This document shows positions 53,288 to 64,000 of a stretch of DNA of 64,000 nucleotides, piece after piece; positions within the stretch are counted from its first letter, which is position 1; each line of letters opens with the position of its first letter. The position numbers were made by a program, and so were the translations under genes. The notes under the pieces are model-generated. The model was not told where the DNA came from. It saw only the letters and a program-made list of their open reading frames with translations, and did no database searches. The stretch is from Serinus canaria (Eukaryota; Chordata; Aves; Passeriformes; Fringillidae): NCBI RefSeq assembly GCF_022539315.1, contig NC_066314.1, forward strand, positions 42,717,180 to 42,781,179, in the 5' to 3' direction.

Positions 53288-53348
53288 ATCTGTGATTGGC
53301 CTCATCAGGCTGTTTCCAATTAAGGGCCAATCACAGATCACCTGTCTG
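53288..53348. repeat. 14-bp inverted repeat with paired CCAAT boxes inside the LTR
   Basis: ATCTGTGATTGGCC at 53288-53301 is the exact reverse complement of GGCCAATCACAGAT at 53335-53348, with 33 nt between. Each arm holds a CCAAT word, in opposite orientations. In retroviral U3 regions CCAAT words can act as promoter elements bound by NF-Y; here this is inference. Confidence 0.9.
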
Positions 53349-53471
53349 GACTGTCTCGGTCAGAAACGAGCCTTTGTTATTCTTTCCTATTCTATTCTTA
53401 GCTTAGCCTTCTGATGAAATCCTTTCTTCTATCCTTTTAGTATAGTTTTAATATATTATCTATCATAAAAT

Positions 53472-53477
53472 AATAAA
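53472..53477 (+). promoter_or_regulatory. LTR polyadenylation signal AATAAA
   Basis: A canonical AATAAA lies 73 bases before the LTR end, where a retroviral R-region signal is expected. It supports the plus orientation of the LTR. Confidence 0.75.
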
Positions 53478-53550
53478 CCAATCTTCTGATACATGGAATC
53501 AACTTTCTCATCTCTTCCCTCATCCTGGGACCCTTGTGGACAATACCACA

Positions 53551-53556
53551 GTTTCC
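53551..53556. repeat. Target-site duplication, right copy (GTTTCC)
   Basis: Identical to the left copy at 53160-53165 and directly adjoining the CA end of the LTR. The CR1 sequence continues from here with CAGGGAAG. Confidence 0.93.
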
Positions 53557-53722
53557 CAGGGAAGTTGTGTGTCTCTGGAAACGTTCCAGGCCAGGCTGGA
53601 TGGGGCTTTGAACAACCAGGTCTAGTGGAAGCTGTCCCTGTCCATGGCAGGGGGCTTGGAATGACATAATCTTTAAGGTCCCTTTGAACCCAAACCACTC
53701 TGTGATTCTCTGATTCTGTGAC
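53551..53722 (+). mobile_element. CR1 LINE, 3' segment of the split copy
   Basis: This resumes the CR1 at the point where the left segment stops: 'cagggaagttgtg', 'ccaggctggatggggctttg', 'ggtctagtggaag', 'catggcagggggcttggaa', then 'tgtgattctctgattctgtga' at the end. Joining the left and right segments with one GTTTCC gives a continuous CR1 order. It is the 3' UTR and tail, closest in wording to the fragment at 29211-29333. Confidence 0.96.
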
Positions 53723-55589
53723 TGATCTGAAAAGGTGGTGGATTGTTAAAAAGCAGCAGTTATGAGGAAGATAGAGTGGGTGTCAAAGGACAGCTTGGCA
53801 CAATGTATAGCATGGAACATAGCCCATTTCCCTGTTTTCATGGTCTGCTTTCTCACAAATAAATTCTAGAAACTTATGCTAAGGCAAACACCTCTAGCTC
53901 CAGCAGGATAACTTTCTGACCTCTGCACAAGAGTTCATTACTCAATAGGTGAGAAAAAGGGGAAAAAAAACACAACCACAAAACCTGTTGTAGGTAGAGT
54001 GTGTCTCAGCAATTAAATGTTAGTTCTAAGAAGAGTTACACAATTTTTAGAAATTAAAAATAAGTAGGACAAAACAAATATTTCTGCGTATCTAATTGGA
54101 GGTTTTTAAAATTTATCTTAGAGCACTTTAACACAGACTACTAAATATATGCCAAAACTATGGCTTTTAACAGAGAAAAGCAAATTCATTAAATTTCTGG
54201 CAGTGCCAAACAGAAAGCTTTCTAGCAGTTTATTACCAGGAGCTTTGCTTTTATTGCTTCTTTTAATGTAAGTTGCTGAGCTGTTTTAACAATCTATCAC
54301 ACCATTTTTAGGGAGTTTAGTTCATGAACTCATGCAAAATTGTCCCACTAATGTGACATTTGACTTTGGAACATAACCTAAACTCACTAACTCTTCACTT
54401 CCTCTTTTTATTCTTTTTCTAAAGCAATGCATACATACAAGCAGTACTGTGCTCTTCCTAACAAGAAGTTCTACCTAACAACCATATTTAAAATCTTTTT
54501 TCATCATGTTCATATTAGCATGTTATAATTACTTTGGACTATCTTGTTGGAAAACAGAAGATACTGTATTGTACTCCAAATACACACATATTTAACAGCA
54601 ATTTCATTGGCCAGAACAATGTTTTTAAAATGTAAATTCTCTCTCAGTACAGAGAAGAAACAATGTGGAAAGAACATAACAGAGAGAATTTGGGTCAGGG
54701 AATCCAGATTTACCTCTAAACCATAAGTACATATATATAAAAGTCAGTGGAGTCTAGTGGATAAATAAGACAGTCAAGCAGTATTTCCTTGTAAAGGCTA
54801 CTTTAACTCATAAATCTGTGTGCTTGAAAACACACAAAATCTTGTAGCATATTTGAAAGAAGATTTAAGACATTGTTGGTCTTGTTCTTTAAGGTTTGGA
54901 TGCAAAAATACATATATACAATTCTGTTTTCAAATACTGCTGAGAAATGCCATACAAAGAATTTTTAAAGCTTATGTAGAAGAAACTAAATCCAGGGTAC
55001 TGTACCTAAGTTTTTTCTAAGGAGAGTAGATACACTGTGTCTTTGGCATTTAGCTGGGTTCAAGGATGGCAAACCTCTTGTTTATGATGCAAAGAATTAG
55101 ATGTTGATTCGTCCAGCACAAATAAAAACTGCAAGTTCAGCAAAGTTCTTCTGCAGCAAAGAGGAAGGAACATGAGAAATGAAGAAATGGAGAAAGCACC
55201 CCGGTCAGGGGTAAAAAGTCGCCCCAGTCAGGGACACCCCATAAAGGAGTCTGCACTGAAATCCCCGTCATTCTCTTGTGCACAGGCAGTATTTGAAGTT
55301 TCAGCCATAAACTCCTCTTAGTCTGGATGTCAATGACACAAGACAGTGTGATAAATTAATGAGTCTGGTATCCACTGAAATGGATTACTTCAAATATAAA
55401 GAGATGGGCTCCAAAAGCACAGACTGGCATTTAGACCCCAGTATTTGAGTCTGCTGGCATCTGCTGATCCTGTGGGAGAGTCATAACAGCCAAGGCAGGT
55501 GCTCATTTCCATGGCTCACACATGTCCTGGGACACCCAAGGCATCCACAGATGTACGGCAGATGTGCAGATGTGGCACAGACCCTGCAG

Positions 55590-55617
55590 GAGGTGCACCT
55601 CTGCCTGAGGCCTCAGG
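55590..55617. repeat. Two adjacent perfect palindromes (12 and 14 bp)
   Basis: GAGGTGCACCTC at 55590-55601 and CCTGAGGCCTCAGG at 55604-55617 are each self-complementary and lie two bases apart. The first contains the E-box-like word AGGTG/CACCT on both strands. Function unknown. Confidence 0.9.
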
Positions 55618-57840
55618 GGTTATCCCAGGGCACCTCCAATGTTTTAGGTGCTTGTGAGTGCAGGTAACTTGATCAAGTTTGCAGCCAGCAGAGCCACTAA
55701 AGCTAAAGGGCTACTCAGGACACAGCCAAGGGGGGCTCACTTCTGCTGTGTGAGACCATAACACACGTCTGCAGCTGGAGGCTCTGGGGTTTCCCTGCTC
55801 CATTTCCAAAACTCCAAAGTTATGGTCAGGTACCTCAAATGAGCCTTATATCTCTATCAGGCTGTGAACAATCACTTTCTAGACTTTTCTACCTACATTA
55901 AGGCAATTTCTATTGACTGTAGAGGAAGCCTATGTACCTACTATGCATGCAGACCTTTCCTCCCAGACAGAAAATTTTTGATTCTGAGCTGAACCCCATT
56001 TCATAAATTTGTTAAGGAAGAGGTACAGCAATCAAACTCTTTCACTGTCATCAACTCACTGTTGTTAATACCTGAGAAAACACAGACTATTGAGAGAGAG
56101 AAAACCAATGTTAGTGTAAGGTATGAGGCTGGAAGCAATGTATCCCAGGATTTTGGATTAGATGTAAGTGTGAGGTAGAGTTACATTGCTGAGGAGTAGA
56201 ACATTTCCTGACACCCAGGCAAAACACTTATATTCCATCCTCTCCTCTGTTCCAGAGGATGTGAACCTATATTTTTTATTACTGGAGTACAGCCCAAAGA
56301 ATCAAGCTATCACATATGCTGCTCTTCTTCCTTCCTCCCATGATCACTGCTCTTCGTAAGGATGTGTTAAATGTTTACTCATCCTAAAAGTAAGAGAAGG
56401 ATTACATTTAACAGTGCCTGGGGCACTCAGCAAATGGAAGAACTCTGCTCCAGTTCCTGAGCTGTATCAAGTGGAAAACAACTTTGAACTAAACTCAGAA
56501 GACAGAGAGCAGACACTTTTGTTTTGAATTTTTTTAAAGTATTACAAATTTCTCGATAACACAAATCAGTATGACTGAAACTGCAGACAAGGGATTATAT
56601 GCCCTATTTATCCTTACTTTCTCTTGCTGTTTTTTTCAAATGCATTTGGTCTAACTCAGTTACTATGAAAAGTAAATTAGAAGAAAACTCAAATAAAATT
56701 CTCTGCTGCTTGTTGAAAGCCAGGAGTTCTATATCCTAGAGAGAATTCCCATACAAAGGCTCAATTCACATAAGTATAAAACATTTTTTTTAAAGTTCCT
56801 TTTAAGCCAGCAGGAAAGTAGTTTCATCAGTCTGGGGTTTTCTGAGAAAACAGTGGAAGCATCTATTTTTCAGGAAAACCATAAGATTTATTTATGATTA
56901 ATCTGGAAACTGTGTTTCTTTTAAAGATAAGATCCTATTCAAGTTAGTGGGAATGTTTTTCTGCAACACTTATCAATACAATACCTAAAGGTAATGACTC
57001 CTTTTTCTATACATGTACAGAGCAGCAAAGCCATGGTAAGTAATTTGTAAACCAAGTGAAAGATATGGCTTTGGTGTGGAAGACCAGTACCTAATTTAAG
57101 ACTTCACACACTAAATTATATGTTGTCCACAAACATGAGCTATTCTCAGGCAGGTGAGAGCCTTCCACCAGAAAACCATCCTTACCACTTCTATATTCAG
57201 CACATGCCAAGAGGAGTACACCTGTCCTTCAGAAGGAACTATGGAAACACACTGCACAGCTGCTGAAAAACATTAGAAGCAGCTATTGGAAAGCACTGCA
57301 AAAAAGATGTTTTCAGCATCACCAAAATCTTGGTTCTTGTCTCTTTGTTCTACTGGCTGAACTATGAGTGTTCAGCACAGACATGTAATTTGTAGGGAAA
57401 AGAGTAAAGGTGCAGATCAGGTGCTGGGTAGAAATCCCAGGAACAAATCTAAACTGAATATCTTCTGATGTTGCAGGAATATTGACAAAGATGCCCTCTC
57501 CTATTTGTAATAAACATTTCCAGCACTTGTTTTGTCAAATACTGAAAAGAAACAAAAAAACAATACTTGCAGACTACTTGATAGCAGATAGGAATTTCAT
57601 GGCTTTTTGGTTGGATGAGGGGTGGATGTTTAGGAAAAAGTATAACCGGTCATGTTTCCCAAAAATGAACCAGAAACATTTGCTAAAATCCAGGGTTCTA
57701 TGCTAAAAAACCCTGAGCTCTCTCACCAAGTCCCATTAAGAGTTAGGTGTAATTTTCCTGGACACCATTGGGTTGTTCTTGGACTTCATTAGTTCCTGAT
57801 GATCATTTACATATTGGTGCATGAGAGGATGTCAAGAGTC

Positions 57841-57857
57841 TTTTTTTTTTTTTTTTT
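57841..57857. repeat. Poly(T) run
   Basis: Seventeen uninterrupted T followed by GCACAG; no retroposon body recognised. Confidence 0.95.
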
Positions 57858-59900
57858 GCACAGCGTTCTTGTAGATGAAATTGTTCATTATCTTGACTTG
57901 TTGATGGAGGCTTGCAGCACTGTTTGTAAGGGCTTGGTTCCCAGTTTTACCCTACTACAATACAAGTAATTTCTCTAATTAGAATCCTGTCTCTTTAATT
58001 GAACTAGAGTGCGTTGCAGGTTGCTGCCATGATCCACGGAGTTGTGCAAAGTTTAGAACACTGACTACAGTTTTGGCTTTTCACCACAGAGTCCAGATGA
58101 AGTGGGTTGTTTTTACTGCTGAAAGGGAAGAAAAATAAAGAAATTTAGCCTTTGAAATGAGAAAGAAACATTCAACATTTCAAGGTCAAGGGCATAAGAC
58201 GTAAGCCAGTGAAGGTTCTGCTTTTCATGCTGTGGGCCCCTGTTATGAAATTACTGCTTTGCATTTGCCTTCTCCTTTTGCTGTCTTCCCCTCGATGGTT
58301 TGGTTGAAAGCAGGAAGTAGAGCAGTGGGTGGAAGCTCACATATACACAGAATAAAAAAGTTAAAACATTTTCCATGGTCAGAAGGGGCTGGGGTTTTCA
58401 CAGAGGACAGAAAAATGTTTAATTTAAAATGTGGTGAATCCAAAACTGGCTGTGCCCACCTCTAAGCATAACCAAAGCAGAGCAGGCACATTAGGTTCAG
58501 TTCCACTGAAAACACAGAACAAGCAGAAAATGGAAAAGGTCAACACAGGATGGTGAGGGCCTCAAGTGATGCAGAGAGAAAATTCCCCAGGAAAGTTTTA
58601 GTGTGAACACAAGTCAGCTGTGTTATTTAATGATGGGAGGCAGACTCTCTGTGGCTCAACTTTTTATGTTTTCTTGTAACATCTGAGCATTCCACTTGGG
58701 CAAAATTCACAGTTTGCGGAATCACTCCTAAGTCTGCAGATTTTTAGTGAAAAGCCATTAAGGCAAGGTGGTTCTCACTTTGCAATAAGCATGCCTGTTC
58801 TTTGTTTCTTGTTTGCTTGCACTGCGCCTCTCTGTTGCAGTTTCATGTTCTTTTAATTTTGATAGATTCTGATTATTACGAAACCTAAGAAATACAGCTG
58901 GAACTGAGATTTAACTCTTTTTAATACCTCAAACCCCCTTGAGGCTCAACAGGCATTCAGAAACTTCTACAAGTCATCTTCTGAGTAAAAATACTGCCCA
59001 GCAGCCCACAGATACTGTCCAGACTGCTTCCTCCTCTCTCTTCCATTTACAACATCTAGCATGTACAAAGACCAGAAACTAAGCAAATCCCCCAGCTAGG
59101 ATTGCCCTCTCCACAGAGAAATTGCTGGTTCTGATGACAGTCCCTTCAGCTGACCTTCCACTTTCCTTTCCCTGCCTCATGATGAAAAGGTTCAGCTGTA
59201 GCCTGATAAACGTGTGAGAACATGGAGAAGTCCTGTAAATTGGGAATGTTGGGCCTTCCGCTGCAGTGAATTAGTGCACAGGCTTGCTTCAGTCGTGATC
59301 TCTCTGCTCACCAGCCAGGAGCCTGTGGTTCTACAGCTCAGTGTGTGGTGTTTAGGCAGGCAGAAAGAGTATGACCTGTCCTAGTTAAAGCTCAGCTGTG
59401 AACAGGGCACTGTATGTTTCCACACCAGGTGGATATCATGGTAATCATAGCTGGAGTAGAAAAAAACCCAAACACTGTGAGGCTGCAAACCTGCTTTCTT
59501 TTCAGTCTCTTGTTTTCAAGTGCTTGTATCTATAACAAACAGCTGCACATGAGTTTTTCCAGACAAAGTCACTGTTCTAAAGGTAAGCAATTATTTTCAA
59601 AAGTAGGCACAAAAGCATCACAGAACTATAATCTGAGAGGTGAGAGGAGTTGCAAACACCTCTTTCTCACAATAAAAAATTATCTGCTCTCCCATCGACC
59701 TGTTGTATATCTGAGCTGACTGATTTTTGGCGCTCAGCATGTTTAGCTTATACATTCTTAAGCCCCTAATATGTACCACAGGAAGGCCAAGGTACACTTT
59801 GAAAAGAAGTATTTATGGGCTGTGTTCAGGCAGCAGCAGGATCATAGATACCAAGGGAAGAGCTCTGATAAAGCAGCAGGCAGGGTACTCTGATAAGAGC

Positions 59901-60400
59901 TGAGCTTCAGCTTGAGCTGGCTGGGATGGATTTAACTTTCCCCAGAGCAGCCCTCAGAGGGCTGTGCTGGGTGTCCACGCCACAAACAGGCTGATCACTC
60001 AGTGGCACAGCACCAAGGCTGTCCCTCCAACATCCCCCTCTCACCAGCAGGCCGAGGGTGGTCAAGATTTTGGGAGTAAACACAGCCAGGACAGGTGATC
60101 CAAGCAGAGTGATGGGATGTTCCACATGGCAGCTGCTCAGCAATAAAAGCTGAGGGAAAGGCAGGAGGTGAGGGGGAGGGCATTCATCATCACTGTGTGT
60201 ACTGAAGTCCTGCTTCCCAAAAATTGGGAAGTAGAGAATAAATCATTTTCTTTGCTTCCATTTGTGACCTTTGCCTTTGGTTTGTTAAATTTCCTTCCTG
60301 TGGGAAAACATCCCAAGTATTTCCATCTTATTTTCTTATCCCAGCTATGCTGCTCAGGAGGAAAGAGATAGCGGTATTGTGAGCACCTAATTATCTACAA
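59901..60400 (+). mobile_element. Old LTR resembling avian ERVL-type LTRs, internally deleted
   Basis: The order of blocks matches an avian LTR type that I associate with ERVL-like elements: 'gctggctgggatggattta' near the start, 'cagcaccaaggctgtcc', 'ctctcaccagcaggccgagg', 'aaacacagccaggacaggtg', 'gatgttccacatggc', then 'ctcagcaataaaagctgagg' where related LTRs carry a TATA-type box, 'gtcctgcttccc', 'gggaagtagagaataaat', 'ctttgcttcc' and 'tttgttaaa'. Later similarity ('ggaaagagatagcgg', 'gtgagcacctaa') weakens towards 60400. A segment present in related LTRs is missing at about 60220, leaving a small hairpin. Ends and target duplications are not identifiable at this divergence, so borders are approximate. 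No internal retroviral genes are adjacent, suggesting a solo LTR. Family assignment is from memory and moderate. Confidence 0.72.
60142..60150 (+). promoter_or_regulatory. Candidate degenerate TATA box of the old LTR
   Basis: AATAAAAGC sits at the position where related avian LTRs carry a TATAAA-type core promoter word followed by a purine-rich stretch, which is also present here. It may equally be read as AATAAA. Activity is doubtful in such an old copy. Confidence 0.4.
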
Positions 60401-63400
60401 CACCACTCCAGTCCCTCCCTGCTCCTACTTCATTTCTTTCCCAAGGAGGCATCACCTAGGGGAAAAGTGCTCTGATTAGTAAGTTCTCCCAACTTCAGAG
60501 ATACAGAGATTGTGTCTCCAGCTGAAAGCCCGAGTTACTGGGGAGGCTGGAATTGAAACGTGTTTCAGCCTGTAAATCACAGGACTCTGTGCCATGGGCC
60601 AAGCTCTGTTTTGACTTGGTACAGCTTAAAGAGATTCCTATCAGAGTGGCCCACATAAACATCCAAAAAAAGATCACATTTCTAACCCCACAGCAAGGAG
60701 CAGATGTTATTTTCCACGATTCACTTGCGGGTTAAAAAAGTCAACAGAAGTGTTACAAAATGTTCAGTTCTGTTCAAAAATACCTACTAGCTATACATTA
60801 AGCAATCCTCCAAATACATGATAACTTCTGGGAATGTCAACCAAAGAGTGTACAGACTGGTTGGTGAGCTGCCTTTGAGTCAAAAATAGCGAGTGTGTTT
60901 GTTGGGCAAGGCCACTACAGTAGCTCAGAGCTTGTGGTTGGCACCCACTGCGTGTTGCTGAGTCTGCAATTTCACAGCAATACAAATATCAACAGGCTGG
61001 CCAGGCAGCACAGAGTCCATTTCTTGTAACTAAGCACTGCAGGATATATTCAAGACTGATTTATTAGAAACTTCAGCAGCAGCAGCAGAGTTAGGATTTC
61101 CCCACTACAACCTTTTGAAGTGCAAATGTGAACAAAATTACACCATATTGCAAAACCAATATGATTTATCCAAAGCTTTGCATATGATTTTGATTTTTAA
61201 ATGCACAAGTCTGAACAGATCCTTTGGAATGTTTGTTTGTTGGGGTTTTTTTCTGGATACACTCAGATGTAAGTACATCAAAAGATAAAGAAGCTTCACT
61301 AAAGTTTCTCCAGGGAAAAGACATAGCAATCCCAACTATTGAAAGAAACTGGCAATTTACATGAGATGAGCTGTATTTGGCAGCAGCAAAGTACATTTCT
61401 GACCCTCTGTCATATCTCTACATCTCACAGTCATTGCTGAACTTTATTATTACACAGATCTTATGAAGAATGGCTTTATTTTTCTAGCACAGTGTGCATT
61501 TTATATGTATAGGAACTGATAAAAAGATTTCAAAATGAGCTTTGGGGGTGATGAAGGAAATCAGCATCTTCCTTTGGTTAATTCCATGAACAGAACATAA
61601 ACTGCTCAATTACTTATTGGGAACTATTCCCAACTGTAGCTAAATAGCTGTAAAAATACCAAAAACTCTTACATCTAGTCAGGAATCACCAATCAGGATC
61701 TTTTTATCATCCCCACCCTTTGCTTTCTTGATCCTCTGGAAATATCCAGAAGATTTTTTAAGAAGATATAGAGTCAATTTTTTTTTTTTTCTGTAGTCTA
61801 GCTACAGTTATCTATAAAATTATTTTAAATAAAAAGATATACTGTAGGTATATGCCATTTCTATTGTAATCTTTCAAAGTTTCTGTAGGATCCTATTATG
61901 ATTCCATTCTATTTTTATATTTCCACAGAAGCCCAAATACCAAACACTTCCATTTCCATAAAATGTACATTCCTGACACTCATTACCACGTCATTGTCTT
62001 GTCCAAACAGCAGTCAGGTGACTAATATCTTTCCTTTCAGTTCCTCACTCCACTGCTGCCTGTTCCAGATTTCTTTACCACCCAGGCTTATTTTATTAGG
62101 TTCTCAAATTAACAGCTACGCTGGGAAGTGTTTTCTGCAAGTGAAAATCCAATTGCAGTATGCCTTCCCATGTGCCCTTAAACATGAGCTTCTAAAGGCT
62201 TGAGGGGTGGCAGGGAAGGGCTGAAAGTCAGGGGAGAGATGAGAGAGAGGCTCTGGGTGCTGGTGAGAGAGCTGGTGGGGCTCTCAGTCCTGCTCCTGGG
62301 ACCTGCAGGCACAGCAGCAATGTACCACTGCCTAGTCAGCTCCTGTGATTCAGCTCACTAAGTAAAGCTGCCAGACAAGATTTGCTGGGGGGGAGGTTCT
62401 GCCAGCATCTAGAGGATAGCTCTGTCCTCACTGAACCACAAATTGTACCATCCAAGGACGATGCTGAGGAAATATGATATCTAGGAAATAAAAAACAGAA
62501 TGCTTCAAGGATTTTAATTTGAGGCTGAGACAAGTTTTAGGAGTATGAATTGACATTCAGTTAAGAAGGCAGCAGGAAGCAAAAAGAAAGCAGTGGTTAA
62601 AACAAAAATGTCAATCTAAAATTTCTGTAAGTTGATGTTTTTAAGGTGTTGGGGCTGTTGGTTTTTTCCATTTTTAAAAGCTAAACATGAAAGTTCTTCT
62701 TCAAACAGCCAGCCATCTGGCTCTTCCTGGATTTTAATGCAGCTCCTGAAATCTGATCTGAATTAATCTAGGCAATAGTGTTCTTTGAAGTTAGCTAGCA
62801 CATAAACACAAAAGCTTTATCAGTAGGGCCATTCATACAGCAGTAAGTGATTGTAGAGTAAATTTATCCAGCCACAGCCTGTCCCAGCACAAAAAACCAT
62901 TCCCAACAAAGCATCTAATTTTGAGGATGGGATCCCACTCTCTGAGCACACACAGTCTCCAGTTACACATGTGATGTGGGGGGCACTAAATAGGAACAAG
63001 AGTGGAATTGACCCTGTGACCTCTAGGACAAGCTGCAGGGTTGTTCCGCAGGCATCTGCAGCCTCAGCAGCTCGATGATTGTATGGCAACAACAGCGTGA
63101 TAAAGCTTTAGAAAGAGCTGAAAACAAAGTTCTTCTTGTGTTGTTCAATAGCCACGCAGTGTCAAAGAGCCTGTCAGGGTCTCCTTCACAGGATGGCACA
63201 GGACAAACTCATCTGTGGTCTTTAATTTCATCCCTCTGCCCAGCAAGGCATAGCAACAGACTCTTCTCACTCTCTCTCGTGAGAGACATCCTACCCACAA
63301 CTTCCTTCCTGCAGTCCAGATTAGCAGCAATTTCTGTCAGCATCAAAATAGCTCAGAAGGTGTGTTTAATGATACAGAGTAATGCTGAGGATCATAGAAC

Positions 63401-64000
63401 AGTATAGAACTTTATGAAGTGTCTGATTAATACCATCAGAAAACCCTGCAGGCTTCCCCAAAGTCAGCAGGACGTTGTTGGGCAGTAAGACCTCCCTCAG
63501 CTCCACTTTCCTGACCTTCCAGTTCCCATTTGGCCTGTCAGGATTGTCAGCTGCCAGAGACATTCTCAGATGAAGTCATCAGCTCAACATCCTTATTTCC
63601 ATCTTTCTTCCAGCTATACCTCCACCTCTGGAGATGTCACAGTGTGAAGAACAGTCACAACTTCATTAAACCACAAAGCTGATTAGAGGCCTCCCCATCT
63701 GAGAGCAATATTTTCTACCATGGCCAGGCAGGGCCAAATTTACATGAAACTGTGGCAGCTCCAGGATCACATGTTGGATTTTCATACAACTTTTTCTGTA
63801 TAATTATATTTTCCCAACAATTTCAATGTAAGTTTCTAATATGGCAGGCATTCTTCCCTTTACCTTTGTCCTAAAAAATTGTCAGCAGGTAACAGCTCAT
63901 GATTTACTACTGTTGTTCTCCAGTTTTGCTGTTCCCATCTCACATCACAGTTGAATTCAGGAGTCTTTTTTATAAGGCACTTTATTATTCTGATAATATG
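60401..64000. other. Unique sequence without a recognisable gene
   Basis: No gene is supported. Contents noted: a (CAG)4 run near 61075-61088, a T13 run at 61778-61790, a purine-rich patch at about 62210-62280, and short open frames (up to 110 codons at 63075-63407) without recognisable features. A 'ggatcatagaacagtatagaa' string near 63391 recalls a reversed CR1 tail but nothing CR1-like follows. Confidence 0.55.
61778..61790. repeat. Poly(T) run
   Basis: Thirteen uninterrupted T; simple low-complexity sequence. Confidence 0.9.

Larger units (their letters stand above)
53166..53550 (+). mobile_element. Solo LTR of a class II (ERVK-like) endogenous retrovirus
   Basis: This is a 385-bp LTR beginning TGTCACCGACATG and ending CAATACCACA, so it has the TG…CA ends of retroviral LTRs. 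It is flanked by a perfect 6-bp target-site duplication and inserted into a CR1. No gag, pol or env sequence and no second LTR is present, so it is a solo LTR left by recombination between the two LTRs of a provirus. Visible parts are an inverted repeat carrying paired CCAAT/ATTGG words in the upstream third, an AT-rich stretch, and a polyadenylation signal AATAAA at 53472-53477. The plus orientation is inferred from that signal. I recognise the overall sequence ('ctgagaagctgagaggcctc', 'tcttctgat' blocks) as a high-copy passerine LTR type, but cannot name the family with certainty. Being nested, it is younger than the host CR1. Confidence 0.92.
53723..59900. other. Unique sequence without a recognisable gene
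   Basis: No gene is supported; open frames are short. A GC-richer segment at 55180-55760 carries two adjacent perfect palindromes (55590-55617) and a loosely repeated word (GTCAGGG at 55205-55211 and 55229-55235). A T17 run lies at 57841-57857. The rest is AT-rich unique DNA. Confidence 0.55.

Noticed and set aside
53437..53698. Two overlapping minus-strand frames of 76 and 80 codons
   Set aside because: They run across the LTR-CR1 junction in antisense and represent neither element's coding strand.
63385..63425. Possible reversed CR1 tail ('ggatcatagaacagtatagaa')
   Set aside because: The following bases do not continue as CR1 ('gggttggaaggg'-type block absent), so the resemblance is limited to a few words.
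1..64000. A novel defence, biosynthetic or mobile gene system
   Set aside because: There are no clustered coding genes, direct-repeat arrays or intact mobile-element genes anywhere in the window. Only decayed retroelements and simple repeats are supported.

Overview
This is vertebrate nuclear DNA, almost certainly from a bird and most likely a songbird (passerine). The evidence is the repeat content: several 5'-truncated CR1 LINE copies with the avian CR1 3' tail (repeats of TGATTCTG / TGATTCTA), a solo LTR of a type I associate with passerine class II (ERVK-like) endogenous retroviruses, and an old LTR resembling the avian ERVL-type LTRs. The sequence is AT-rich and CpG-poor by eye. It contains no bacterial-style operons, CRISPR arrays, tRNA or rRNA genes.

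I found no protein-coding exon that I can support. Every open frame that I checked is short, has no recognisable domain, or belongs to a CR1 remnant. The longest stop-free stretch (12198-12905) has no ATG until 12618. The window is best read as intergenic or deep intronic sequence. It may contain distal regulatory elements, which need cross-species alignment to recognise.

Layout: 1-693 is the 3' part of an old CR1 running in from the left edge. 694-29210 is unique sequence with a few simple repeats. 29211-29333 is a short CR1 3' end. 35149-36098 is a longer CR1 copy with a decayed reverse transcriptase C-terminal region. 36099-52023 is unique sequence with an (AAT)n microsatellite, a long pyrimidine tract, two small tandem duplications and poly(T)/poly(A) runs. 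52024-52345 is a CR1 3' end on the minus strand. 52904-53722 is a plus-strand CR1 split by a 385-bp solo LTR (53166-53550) with a perfect 6-bp target-site duplication. About 59901-60400 is the old ERVL-type LTR. The rest, to 64000, is unique.

The clearest evolutionary story is the nested pair at 52.9-53.7 kb: a retrovirus integrated into an existing CR1, and its two LTRs later recombined to leave one. I did not find a convincing previously undescribed biological system. The remaining observations are repeat biology, small palindromes and candidate non-coding elements, each graded modestly.
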